Assembly (NCBI RefSeq): GCF_045679555.1
Contig: NC_092093.1
Span: 62,388,365 to 62,452,364, forward strand
Source of the DNA: Salvelinus alpinus
Lineage: Eukaryota > Chordata > Actinopteri > Salmoniformes > Salmonidae
Direction of reading: 5' to 3'
Length of the DNA stretch: 64,000 nucleotides
In this document: positions 50,296 to 62,249 of the stretch, in pieces
Layout of the letters: each line of letters opens with the position of its first letter
Position numbering within the stretch: the stretch's first letter is position 1
The notes under the pieces: generated by a model
Seen by the model: only the letters and a program-made list of their open reading frames with translations
The model's database searches: none
What the model was told of the DNA's origin: nothing
Position numbers and translations under genes: made by a program

Positions 50296-50752
50296 TATAT
50301 ATATATTAAGTTAAAATAAGTGTTAATTTAGTATTGTTGTAATTGTCATTATTACAAATATATATATAAAAATCGTCCGATTAATCGGTGTCGGCTTTTT
50401 TTGGTCCTCCAATAATCGGTATCGGCGTTGAAAAATCCTAATCGGTCGACCTCTAATACAGTCTAATACTCAATGGGGAGGGCATGAACGACAACAACAC
50501 CGGGTACCCTTCGCTCCCGCTTGACAAATACTACTATCCGGCAACGGCGTGGGAAGTAGCTACCTAGTAGCCAATATCAACAACAGTACACCCATCATCT
50601 ATCATTTGTATAAAAAATAAACCATTGTCAGTTTTACAACTGAAATTAAAAATAACAGTGATATACGACTCATCCTCATGCTTAAAAACAGAATTCTCAG
50701 CTGAATCTTTATTTGTATTTTTCTCCCCAATTTCGTGGTATCTAATTGGTAG

Positions 50753-51860
50753 TGTTGGGTTCGGAGAATATGAAATATACTTAATCATATCAATATTGGA
50801 GTGCTGAGGTTTAGAGGGTCTACACCAGAAGTTAAGGGTTATAGGAGGAAGGTATATAGTGGGTGCAACTACGCTTGAAATGTGTTGAGTGCAGGGAAGC
50901 GATTACATGTTGCAGGCATTGATAAGGGGAGACGGGTGGAGATCTTAGAAACTAACAATGTCACTGAGGGAGAGAGGGTAATGTATAACATTTACATAAT
51001 GTCAGGATATGTCACTGAGGGAGAGACGGTAATGTATAATGTTTACATTATGTCAGGATATGTTACTGAGGGAGAGAGGGTAATGTATAACGTTTACATA
51101 ATGTCAGGATATGTCACTGAGGGAGAGACGGTAATGTATAACGTTTACATTATGTCAGGATATGTCACTGAGGGAGAGACGGTAATGTATAATGTTTACA
51201 TTATGTCAGGATATGTTACTGAGGGAGAGAGGGTAATGTATAACGTTTACATAATGTCAGGATATGTCACTGAGGGAGAGACGGTAATGTATAACGTTTA
51301 CATTATGTCAGGATATGTCACTGAGGGAGAGAGGGTAATGTATAATGTTTACATAATGTCAGGATATGTCACTGAGGGAGAGAGGGTAATGTATAACGTT
51401 TACATAGTCAGGATATGTCACTGAGGGAGAGAGGGTAATGTATAACGTTTACATTGTCAGGATATGTCACTGAGGGAGAGAGGGTAATGTATAATGTTTA
51501 CATTATGTCAGGATATGTTATTGTTAGCCATCAGGGATCCTCTGAGAGGAGAAGAGACACAGTCTGGTATCAATAACCATGACAGCCTTGAGGAGTGAGC
51601 ACTTTGGGGTAGAGGTCAGGTTAGATGAAGTGAGGAAGAACAGATATCACTAAGATTCTGTCTAGTAAAAGAGATGCATTGGCTGTTCAGTTGTGGAGGA
51701 GGAGACTCAGCCTAGGAGAAAGGGTTAAATAGTAGTGCTTGTGTGTAATGTTTTTTTGTCTGAATACAGCTGTGTCAACCGTTTAGGAAGAATTAAACTT
51801 GGTGTCCGTGAGTTCTCTAGTGTCCGTGAGTTATTTACTCTGAAAAATAAGAACCTAACA
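50753..51860 (+). mobile_element. Probable solo LTR (1,108 bp)
   Basis: Begins TGTTGGGTTC and ends GAACCTAACA (TG...CA with a short inverted repeat), with a 4-bp target duplication GTAG at 50749-50752 and 51861-51864. Near the right end ATTAAA (51792-51797) could be the poly(A) signal of an R region, and GTCCGTGAGTT occurs twice after it. No gag, pol or env sequence is present. The U3-like part holds a 51-bp tandem array. Confidence 0.72.
50957..51517. repeat. 51-bp minisatellite in LTR U3-like region, about 11 units
   Basis: Unit from TGTCACTGAGGGAGAGAGG to GTTTACATAATGTCAGGATA, with GAGG/GACG, CATAATG/CATTATG and AACG/AATG alternations; the last two units are a few bases short. In one frame it reads VTEGERVMYNVYIMSGY, stop-free by chance. 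Confidence 0.93.
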
Positions 51861-53478
51861 GTAGTTACATCTTGTCTCATCGCTGCAACTCTGCTTCTTG
51901 ACACAATGACCACTTAACCCGGAGGCCAGCCGCACCATTGTGTCGGAGGAAACACCGTACACCTGGCGCCGCCACAGGAGTCGCTAGTGCGCGATGGGAC
52001 AAGGACATCCCTGCCGACGGAGCCAGGACTCGAACCCAGAATATGTATTGGCACAGCTAGCACTGCGATGCAGTGTCTTAGACCTTAGCGCCACTCGGGA
52101 GGCCCCCAGCTGAATCTTTTAAGATATTTGCTAAACAGATCGTGTTGATTTTAGCCTCAGCCTTCTCCCACTCCTTTGATACGAAATCTCTACCCCAGAC
52201 TTTTTACCAAGCCACTATATCAATCATTCTAAAGAAAGATAAGGATCCCCTTGAGTGTACATCCTACAGGCCTATTTCGCTTCTAAAATCCTAGCACTTC
52301 GCCTTGAGACTGTCTTACCTTCTATAACCAACCTGACAGTCTTTTTTTATTTATTGTTGACACGCAAGAATTAAATGCCTTTGGTTTTGGCGATGCATTT
52401 ATTTCATGGGTAAAAGTAATATACAAATCTCCACTGGCTTCAATTTGAACTAACAGCATCCTTTCTGAATACTTTCCTTTACAACGTTCCACTAGGCAGG
52501 GCTGTTCGATGTCTCCACTCCTTTTTTCTAAAGCCATAGAGCCACTAGCCATCGCTCTACGTAGCAGTAAGGTAGTGGAGAGGATGTCTCGAACACAAAA
52601 TCTCACTTTATGCTGATGATATTCTTTTATTTATCTCTGAGCCAATGTTATCGGCACCAATGGTTTTGAATACTCTTGAAACCTTTGTGAAAATATCTGG
52701 GTATAAACTGAATCTGCATAAATGTGAAATGTTTTGTATTCTCCTGTGTGATGGCGCCAACAGTTTGGCTACACTTCCATTCAAATGGGTCACAAGCAAA
52801 TTCACACATTTGGGTGTTTCACTTCCCGCCATTTTAAAGACTTTGCGAACTTTACAAAGCAATTAGAACATACTAAACTTGACTTTGAGCTTTGGTCGCT
52901 TCTCCCTCATTCGCTATCTGCACGCGTAAATATTGTGAAAATGAATGTTGTGGTTTGTCCACCTATTTCAATGTGTTCCAGTTTTTCTAAATCCTTCTTC
53001 GACAATCTAGATCAAGTTATTCCCTCATTCATTTGGAATAAGAAAACCCCTCGGCTACGTTAAATATTCCTTCAAAGGCACAAAAGGAGGCCAGGGATGA
53101 ACCAATATCCACTTCTACTACTGGTCTGACAACATCAGAAATATTATGTACTGGCTTGACTCTGAGAATGATTCAAGTCATCCCTCTTGGGTACAAATGT
53201 AATAATCAGCCTGTGAAACATCTTTATCAGCACTCATATGTTCACCCTTACCTCTGCCGATATCCAGGTACACATTCCCAATCCGACTGTTAAACAATCT
53301 ATAAGAATATGGATCCAATTTTGGAAACATTTTCAGCTCCACTCGGCCTCTATCTGCATGTCACTAAACAATAACCACATGTTCCCCACTCATTGGAAAT
53401 CAGAGCATCAGATGTATGGCAGAGGAAAGGTGTTCATTGATAAATACTGCTCAATCAAAACCCTCTAACCTATAGCAG

Positions 53479-54011
53479 AGCGCTTTCCACACCCACTCCT
53501 TTCCACAAACCCACTCCTTTCCACACACCCTTTCCTTTCCACACACCCTTTCCTTTCCACACACCCTTTCCTTTCCACACACCCTTTCCTTTCCACACAC
53601 CCTTTCCTTTCCACACACCCTTTCCTTTCCACACACCCTTTCCTTTCCACACACCCACTCCTTTCCTTTCCACACACCCACTCCTTTCCTTTCCACACAC
53701 CCACTCCTTTCCTTTCCACACGCCCACTCCTTTCCTTTCCACACGCCCACTCCTTTCCTTTCCACACACCCCACTCCTTTCCTTTCCACACACCCCACTC
53801 CTTTCCACACACCCCACTCCTTTCCACACACCCACTCCTTTCCACACACCCACTCCTTTCCTTTCCACACACCACACACCCACTCCTTTCCTTTCCACAC
53901 ACCACACACCCACTCCTTTCCACACACCACACACCCACTCCTTTCCACACACCACACACCCCCTCCTTTCCTTTCCACACACCCACTCCTTTCCTTTCCA
54001 CACACCCACTC
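53479..54011. repeat. Pyrimidine-rich minisatellite
   Basis: Arrays of CCACACACCCTTTCCTTT and CCACACACCCACTCCTTT units of 15-24 bp, first homogeneous (eight of the first type), then mixed. Stop-free in three - strand frames; not coding. Confidence 0.9.
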
Positions 54012-54987
54012 GCCATATTGGGATGTAGTGCTCCCCTTTCTCTATACATGGGTTATCACCACTTATTAAGCCTGATCTAGAATCAAATCTACAAAGTATG
54101 ATATAGTTTGAAATGTTTCAACCTTCAGTTTATTATACATTTACAATTTAAGCATGCTTGGTTGTTGATTTTGCCTTTGTTGATTGAGTTTGTGCATGGG
54201 TTTGCTTTACCCAAGACAATAATGTTGATTGTTGGAGCATCCCAGGGTTCTGTATATGTGTGTATTCCATGCACTTGTGTGTGTATTATTATACAATTAT
54301 GTGTATGATTTCCTCCTCTGTAGAACAGCATGAGGGCCTCATCCATCCTTTGATGTGTTGATGTGAACTCAACTCATTATGTTTGTCACCACTCACTCAC
54401 TCACTCACTCACTCGGTCATCAGCATTGCCATGTGTGATTGGTAGGCTACTGGTGGGAAAGCATGCCTCTCACTCTGCCTGGTGTTCATGTCCTTTGATT
54501 ACCACTCAAGCCCAGAATACACAGAACCACATAATACACAGAACAACATAATACACAGAACAACATAATACACAGAACAACATAATACACAGAACAACAT
54601 AAAACACAGAACAGATAAAACACAGAACCACATAAAACACAGAACCACAAAACACAGAACCACATAAAACACAGAACCACATAAAACACAGAACCACATA
54701 AAACACAAAGGCTGTCAGCTCTCAGCAGAACCACAGAACCAGGCTAGTGCACAGACATCAATACAGGATGATAAATATGACTTCTAATGTGTTGTTTTTA
54801 GTGCTGCTTGGTGAATTTTGTGACTTGTGAATTGTGGAAGAGATTTTATATTATAGGGCAGAGAGACGGGCAACAAGAGGTGAAGTTAGTCACATTACAT
54901 TTTCCCTGTTAATTGGCTGTATTCATAACAGCTTTGGGAGACAAAAGGGCTTGCTGAAAATGAGATGTAAATTAATAATAGGTCATC

Positions 54988-55022
<35 letters not shown>

Positions 55023-55774
55023 ATCTGCCTGTCTCTGTGTGTGTATGTATGTGTGAGTCATGTGTTGTGGGTTTGTGTCTCTGTTGAATTCAGGTATTGG
55101 GAGGGTTGAGGCACCAAATCGGCGAGCCAGTTCCACATTAATAAAAACTCCCTGGGGTGTCCAGGATGTTACTCTGTCTCACTGAGGGCCCTGGTTAGCT
55201 CTTACCGTTGCCATGGTTTCAGCGCTCAACGCCACTGGTGACAATTACTCGTCAACACTACCTACACATTCAACTAATGACCTGATATAGCTGACAGTGA
55301 AGACATTCCAATCCCGACATTCCAACCCAACACTTTTTGTGTGTGCCTTGGTTTAAACAACTGTATGCCCAAGAGCTGATCCAATACAGGGCTGATGTAT
55401 GCCTGTTGAATAGATATCACTACATTATTTTGACTCCTTACACTCTCTTGCATATGAATCTGTCTTTATGAAACAGAAAAAAGCTATGCAGTGGATATGC
55501 TGTCTGAAGGATTCCTACATTTTTATTTGAAGGGTCTTGGTGCAGTCACAGTAGCACAGAGCCACTGTTTTATCTCCGCTACTCTCTCCCAGCAAGGACT
55601 GAGTCAACACGGCTATGTTACAAAGGTCTGTCAGCCTGTGTTCTAATGCTGCTATGGGCTTCAAACAGTGGTGACCGCGCAGTCCATTTCTGGGGGTGAT
55701 GGTGCTGAGCTGGATCAAAAATGTGCACACTAAAATGAGAGAACAAATCTATGGGCTAGTCCTTGTGAAATATG
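54012..55774 (+). other. arfgef1 intron 1; simple repeats only
   Basis: (CTCA)n at about 54390-54415, a 17-bp repeat (54525-54705) and (GT)n at 54990-55021. No exon or element is seen elsewhere. Confidence 0.55.
54525..54705. repeat. 17-bp minisatellite, about 11 units
   Basis: Units ATAATACACAGAACAAC, drifting to ATAAAACACAGAACCAC. Confidence 0.92.
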
Positions 55775-55776
55775 TA

Positions 55777-57167
55777 CAGTGCATTCGAAAAGTATTCTGG
55801 CCCCTTGACTTTTTCCACATTTTGTTACGTTACAGCCTTATTCTAAAATTGATTAAATTGTTTTCCCCCCCTCATCAATCTACACACAATACCCCATAAT
55901 GACAAAGCAAAAACAGGTCTTTTGACATTTTTGCTAATTTATTACAAATAAAAACCAGAAATGTCACATTTGCATAAGTATTCAGACCCTTTACTCAGTA
56001 CTTTGTTGAAGCACCTTTGGCAGCGATTACAGCCTTGAGTCTTCTGGGTATGACGCTACAAGCTTGGCACACCTGTATTTAGGGAGTTTCTATCATTCTT
56101 CTCTGCAGATCCTCTCAAGCTCTGTCAGGTTGGATGTGGAGCGTTGCTGCACAGCTATTTTCAGGTCTCTCCAGAGATGTTCAATCGGGTTCAAGTCCGG
56201 GCTCTGGCTGTGCCACTCAAGGACATTCAGAGACTTGTCTCGAAGCCACTCCTGCGGTGAGCTTTCGCCCCAGTCTGAGAGCAGGTTTCCATCAAGGATC
56301 TCTCTGTACTTTGCTCCGTTCATCTTTCCCTCGATCCTGACTAGTCTCCCAGTCCCTGCCGCTGAAAAACATCCCCATGAAGCATGCCACCACCATGCTT
56401 CACCGTAGGGATGTTACCAGGTTTTCTCCAGACGTGATACTTGGCATTCAGGCCAAAGAGTTCAATCAAGGTTTCATCAGACCATAGAATCTTGTTTCTC
56501 GTGGTCTGAGAGTCTTTAGGAGCCTTTTGGCAAACTCCAAGCGGGCTGTCATGTGACTTTTACTGAGGAGTGGCTTCCGTCTGGCCACTTTACCATAAAG
56601 ACCTGATTGGTGGAGTGCTGCAGAGATGATTGTCCTTCTGGAAGGTTCTCCCATCTCCACAGAGGAACTCTGGAGCTCTGTCAGAGTGACCATCAGGTTA
56701 TTGGTGACCTCCCCGACTAAGGCCCTTCTCCCCCGATTGCTCAGTTTGGCCGGGCGCTCTACGGACAATTCCTTTGACCTCATGGCTTGGTTTTTGCTCT
56801 GACATGCACTGTCAACTGTGGGACCTTATATAGACAGGTGTGTGCCTTTCCAAATCATGTTCAATCAATTGAATTTACCACAGATGGACTCCAATTCAGT
56901 TGTAGAAACATCTCAACGATGATCAATGGAAATAGGATGCACCTGAGTTTAATTTCGAGTTTCATAGAAACAAAGGGTCTGAATACTTATGTAAATAAGG
57001 TATTTCTGTTTTTAGTTTTAATTGCAAAAACATATAAAAAAACTGTTTTCTCTGTCATTATGGGGAATTGTTTGTAGATAAATTGATTTAATTAATTTTA
57101 GAACAAGGCTGTAATGTAACAAAATGTGGAAAAAGTGAATGGGTCTGAATACTTTCCGAATGCACTG
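55777..57167 (-). mobile_element. Tc1-like transposon, internally deleted
   Basis: Ends CAGTGCATTCGAAAAGTATT and ACTTTCCGAATGCACTG beside TA (55775-55776 and 57168-57169). The transposase on - is in pieces: 56783-56466 (MRSKELSVERPAKLSNRGRR, then SSVEMGEPSRRTIISAALHQ) and 56323-56093 ([28 protein letters not shown]). Most of HTH 1 is deleted after SVE, and the part with the second catalytic Asp (FQ-DNDPKHT) is deleted after NLL. Confidence 0.9.
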
Positions 57168-57312
57168 TATGTGTCAGGCACTAGCAGGTTATGGGCTATT
57201 CAGTGAGGTGCAGAGGTCAGATACGTGAGCTTGTCTTGATCCACACTAGAATGTGTAATGAGATGTTCATCTGCTCTTGAACAGCACATTATGGACACCC
57301 CCCCCCCCCCCC

Positions 57313-58318
57313 TTTCCTCTCCTAATAAATATGTGTTGGTCTGATGTAATTCATAAGGAGTATCCAGACACTGCACTTGATGAATTTATGAAATTGCTTC
57401 TTCCAATTATTGATAAACCTTTTAAGAAACTGACTCTTAGAACTGTTAAGCCTCCATGGATTGAAGAGGAATTTAAAAACTGTATGGTTGAAAGAGATGG
57501 GGAAAAATGATTGGCTATTAAGCCTGGCTGCACATCTGACTTACTGCAAATTGAGAAATGATGTGACTAAACTCAACAAGAAGAAGAAGAAACTGTATTA
57601 TGAAGCCAAGATCATTGATATAAAGAATGATGGAAAAACCTTTGGAGTACTTGAAATGAAATGATGGGCAGAAAGACATTCAACTCCATTTTCATTGAAT
57701 CAGATGACTTATTCATCACAAAACCATTTGATGTTGACAATTATTTGTATGATTATGTTTACTTCATTGGCAAAGTGGGTCAACTTAGGCAGGAAACTAC
57801 TGAGAGCTACTGAGGATGGTAGCTGACTCTATATTCACTCCTATTTGTCATATCTTTAATCTGAGCCTAGAGGAAAGTGCTTGTCCTCAGGCCTGGATGG
57901 AAGCCAAAGTCATTCCTCTACCTAAGAATGGTAAAGTGGCCTTTACTGGTTCTAACAGCAGACCTATCAGCTGATCAGTGTAGCTCTTAGCAAACTGTTG
58001 GATTTTATTTATTTGTGACTAAATACAATACCATTTCTCTGTAAACAGATGAACAACAGACTTTCAGCATAGTTATAGAGAAGGGCACTCAACATGTACA
58101 CAAATGACTGATGATTGATTGAAATACATTGATAATAAGAAGATTGTGGGAGCTGTACTATTCGTTTTCAGGGCAGCCTTTGATATTATTTACCATAATC
58201 TGTTTTTGAGAGAACATATGTGTTATGACTTTTCAACCTCTGCCATATCGTGGATTCAGAGTTATTGATCAAACACAGAGGGTTTTCTTTAATGGAAGCT
58301 TCTCCAATAGTTGTAAAG
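57313..58318 (+). mobile_element. CR1/L2-group LINE fragment (+)
   Basis: EFMKLLLPIIDKPFKKLTLR, VKPPWIEEEFKNCMVERDG and LNKKKKKLYYEAKIIDIKND (57390-57650) are the endonuclease-to-RT linker of the family at 38676-42915. Frameshifted RT remains follow to about 58318. Preceded by a C15 run. Confidence 0.75.
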
Positions 58319-58440
58319 ATCAAATCAAATGTTATTTGCCACACGCGCTGAATACAACAGGTGTAGACCTTACTGTGAAATGCTTACTTACAAGCCCTTA
58401 ACCAACAATGCAGTTCAAGAAATAGAGTTAAGGAAATATT
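58319..58440 (-). mobile_element. LINE 3'-end fragment (L2 group)
   Basis: GATCAAATCAAATGTTATTT, then CCACACGCGCTGAATACAAC and TAACCAACAATGCAG: the 3' end of an L2-group LINE related to 3744-4803, - orientation. Confidence 0.6.
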
Positions 58441-58453
58441 TAATAGATAAACT

Positions 58454-58699
58454 AAAGATTCTCCCATCTCCACAGAGGAATCTGGAGCAAAGGGTCTGAA
58501 TACTTATGTAAAAAAGGTATTTCAGTTTTACATTTTTAATACATTTGCAAAAAAAACATTTTTTTTTTGCTTTGTCATTATGGGGTATTGTGTAGATTGA
58601 TGTGGGGGGAAAAAACAATTTAATCCATTTTAGAATAAGGCTGTAACGTAACAAAATGTGGAAAAAGTCAAGGGTTCTGAATACTTTCCGAATACACTG
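58454..58699 (-). mobile_element. Tc1-like remnant with right terminus
   Basis: A short transposase-derived piece (CTCCCATCTCCACAGAGGAA, compare 56650) fused to the right arm GGGTCTGAATACTTATGTAA...CCGAATACACTG of the same family as 55777-57167. Confidence 0.75.
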
Positions 58700-58739
58700 T
58701 ATGTGTAACTTTTAGATGCGCACACACACACAGACACCC

Positions 58740-59116
58740 TACACTACATGTTAATGTGTGTAAATTGTAGTCTTGTCTGTAATGTATTTTTCGTTTTGTG
58801 TCGGACCCCAGTAAGACTAGTTGTCACCCTAGTAAAATAAAATCTAAATCTCTCATTTCTCATCCTCTCCCCCCCCCCCCCCCCCCACTCGCTTTTCCTC
58901 CTCAACTCTCTCCCTCTATCTGGTTCCTTCTTCTTTCTTAACTCCATTGATGTCTCCCTCTCTCGTTCTCCCTCTTCTCTGTCTCTCTTTCTCCTCCCTC
59001 TCTGTGTCTGAAGGTTATTGCTCTGCTGTGTCTCTTATCACTGTTGACTCTCCTCCCAGGGTAAGGCATTAGTCCACACTGCCTTCTTGTTCCCTGCTTA
59101 ATCACTGCCTCTGTCA
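58740..59116 (+). other. LINE tail, poly-C and pyrimidine-rich intron
   Basis: 58790-58850 (GTCGGACCCCAGTAAGACTA) is a CR1/L2 LINE 3' tail. A poly-C run lies at 58870-58886, then CT-rich sequence. No gene. Confidence 0.55.
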
Positions 59117-59715
59117 TACTAAAACTTCCTCACTGGAGCTTTACAGCCCCTGTAGAATAAAACTACCTCACTGGAGCTGTAAAGCCCCTGTAGAATAAAA
59201 CTACCTCACTGGAGCTTTACAGCCCCTGTAGAATAAAACGACCTCACTGGAGCTTTACAGCCCCTGTAGAATAAAACTACCTCACTGGAGCTTTACAGCC
59301 CCTGTAAAATAAAACTACCTCACTGAAGCTTTACAGCCCCTGTAGACTAAAACTACCTCACTGGAGCTTTACAGCCCCTGTAGAATAAAACTACCTCACT
59401 GGAGCTTTACAGCCCCTGTAAAATAAAACGACCTCACTGAAGCTTTACAGCCCCTGTAGAATAAAACTACCTCACTGAAGCTTTACAGCCCCTGTAGAAT
59501 AAAACTACCTCACTGGAGCTTTACAGCCCCTGTAAAATAAAACTACCTCACTGAAGCTTTACAGCCCCTGTAGACTAAAACTACCTCACTGGAGCTTTAC
59601 AGCCCCTGTAGAATAAAACTACCTCACTGGAGCTTTACAGCCCCTGTAAAATAAAACTACCTCACTGAAGCTTTACAGCCCCTGTAGACTAAAACTACCT
59701 CACTGGCGCTTTACA
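59117..59715. repeat. 38-bp minisatellite, about 16 units
   Basis: Unit from CTCACTGGAGCTTTACAGCC to CCTGTAGAATAAAACTAC, with GGAG/GAAG and GAAT/AAAT/GACT variants in recurring order, suggesting block duplication of several units. Confidence 0.94.
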
Positions 59716-59736
59716 GCCCCTGCAGATACACACATA

Positions 59737-60505
<769 letters not shown>

Positions 60506-61903
60506 TTCTCATGCTTTGATGCCACCTGTATATCAGTATGTGAATTAAACCCATGCTTTGATGCCACCTGTATATCAGTGTGTGAATTAAACCCATGCTT
60601 TGATGCCACCTGTATATCAGTGTGTGAATTAAACCCATGATTTGATGCCACCTGTATATCAGTGTGTGAATTAAACCCATGATTTGATGCCACCTGTATA
60701 TCAGTGTGTGAATTAAACCCATGATTTGATGCCACCTGTATATCAGTGTGTGAATTAAACCCATGATTTGATGCCACCTGTATATCAGTGTGTGAATTAA
60801 ACCCATGCTTTGATGCCACCTGTATATCAGTGTGTGAATTAAACCCATGATTTGATGCCACCTGTATATCAGTGTGTGAATTAAACCCATGATTTGATGC
60901 CACCTGTATATCAGTGTGTGAATTAAACCCATGATTTGATGCCACCTGTATATCAGTGTGTGAATTAAACCCATGATTTGATGCCACCTGTATATCAGTG
61001 TGTGAATTAAACCCATGATTTGATGCCACCTGTATATCAGTGTGTGAATTAAACCCATGATTTGATGCCACCTGTATATCAGTGTGTGAATTAAACCCAT
61101 GCTTTGATGCCACCTGTATATCAGTGTGTGAATTAAACCCATGCTTTGATGCCACCTGTATATCAGTGTGTGAATTAAACCCATGATTTGATGCCACCTG
61201 TATATCAGTGTGTGAATTAAACCCATGATTTGATGCCACCTGTATATCAGTGTGTGAATTAAACCCATGATTTGATGCCACCTGTATATCAGTGTGTGAA
61301 TTAAACCCATGATTTGATGCCACCTGTATATCAGTGTGTGAATTAAACCCATGATTTGATGCCACCTGTATATCAGTGTGTGAATTAAACCCATGATTTG
61401 ATGCCACCTGTATATCAGTGTGTGAATTAAACCCATGCTTTGATGCCACCTGTATATCAGTGTGTGAATTAAACCCATGCTTTGATGCCACCTGTATATC
61501 AGTGTGTGAATTAAACCCATGATTTGATGCCACCTGTATATCAGTGTGTGAATTAAACCCATGATTTGATGCCACCTGTATATCAGTGTGTGAATTAAAC
61601 CCATGATTTGATGCCACCTGTATATCAGTGTGTGAATTAAACCCATGATTTGATGCCACCTGTATATCAGTGTGTGAATTAAACCCATGATTTGATGCCA
61701 CCTGTATATCAGTGTGTGAATTAAACCCATGATTTGATGCCACCTGTATATCAGTGTGTGAATTAAACCCATGATTTGATGCCACCTGTATATCAGTGTG
61801 TGAATTAAACCCATGATTTGATGCCACCTGTATATCAGTGTGTGAATTAAACCCATGATTTGATGCCACCTGTATATCAGTGTGTGAATTAAACCCATGA
61901 TTT
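60506..61903. repeat. 42-bp minisatellite, about 33 units, with higher-order pattern
   Basis: Unit from TTTGATGCCACCTGTATATC to AGTGTGTGAATTAAACCCATG plus one variable base (C or A). In + order the variable base reads CCC, AAAA, C, AAAAAA, CC, AAAAAA, CC, then A to the end. The only other common change is in the first unit. As 42 is 14 codons without a stop, two - strand frames of 470-498 residues stay open by chance. Confidence 0.96.
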
Positions 61904-62121
61904 GCCGCTAACAACCACTGCTGCAGAGCAGAGTGAATACGAGACGAGAGGGAAGCTAGATTCGATAGATGCAGGCTCCTTACCGCTGCCTGGCCCTGCT
62001 ATCTGCTATTCCCAATGGTGTCATTAGTTTAGTAAAATACTGCAGAATTGACTCTCATCCTTGGCTGTTACTTCAATGTTTCTAACGGTTTCTCCCTCCC
62101 TCTCTTTCTCTTTTTTTTCAG

Positions 62122-62152
62122 AGGAAATAAAGGAAGAGTCTGAAAAATTAAG
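62122..62152 (+). CDS. arfgef1: ARFGEF1 (BIG1) coding exon 2 (31-nt microexon)
   Basis: A polypyrimidine tract (CTCTTTCTC then eight T) and CAG precede 31 nt ending at GTAAGT (62153). The first two bases complete the Glu codon begun in exon 1; the rest reads EIKEESEKL plus two bases of the next codon. This continues exon 1 as EVALEEIKEESEKL, against EVALEEIKAETEKQ in human BIG1 as I recall it. Splice phase, identity and family order all agree despite the short length. Confidence 0.9.
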
Positions 62153-62249
62153 GTAAGTTGATTTTAATTCAGTTTCACAGAAATATATCCTGATATATCC
62201 GTGTGAATATTTTAAACGATCTGGAGATTAAAGACCCATAAGTTTAATA

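Larger units (their letters stand above)
47359..50455. mobile_element. Second hAT-like element (8-bp TSD), carrying a Tc1
   Basis: Ends TAGAGGTCGACCGATT and CGGTCGACCTCTA; the target site ATACAGTC occurs at 47351-47358 and 50456-50463. The body is the same family as 28742-30077 in inverse orientation, but lacks its two insertions and has a Tc1 at 48679-50295. Non-coding itself. Confidence 0.88.
50698..52120 (-). mobile_element. tRNA-derived SINE with 13-bp TSD, split by an LTR
   Basis: CAGCTGAATCTTT occurs at 50698-50710 and 52108-52120, flanking a SINE read on -. Its 3' part (TTTCTCCCCAATTTCGTGG) is at 50711-50752 and the rest at 51861-52107, ending at the tRNA-like head (CTTAGCGCCACTCGGGAGGC). 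The two parts are separated exactly by the LTR-like insert. Confidence 0.8.
50464..53460 (+). mobile_element. Decayed L1-type LINE fragment (+), split by SINE and LTR
   Basis: After the SINE, 52120-53070 shows frameshifted reverse transcriptase: FGFGDAFISWVKVIYKSPLA, RQGCSMSPLLFSKAIEPLAI, LYADDILLFISEPM, SGYKLNLHKCEMF and PSFIWNKKTPRLR. A deletion removes part of the palm domain before 52370. The right end fades by 53460. The left edge is unclear; 50560-50697 fits the same element poorly. Confidence 0.7.

Noticed and set aside
53451-54049. Three overlapping - strand frames of Gly-Lys-Glu/Trp-Val-Cys type
   Set aside because: Low-complexity minisatellite open in all three frames at once.
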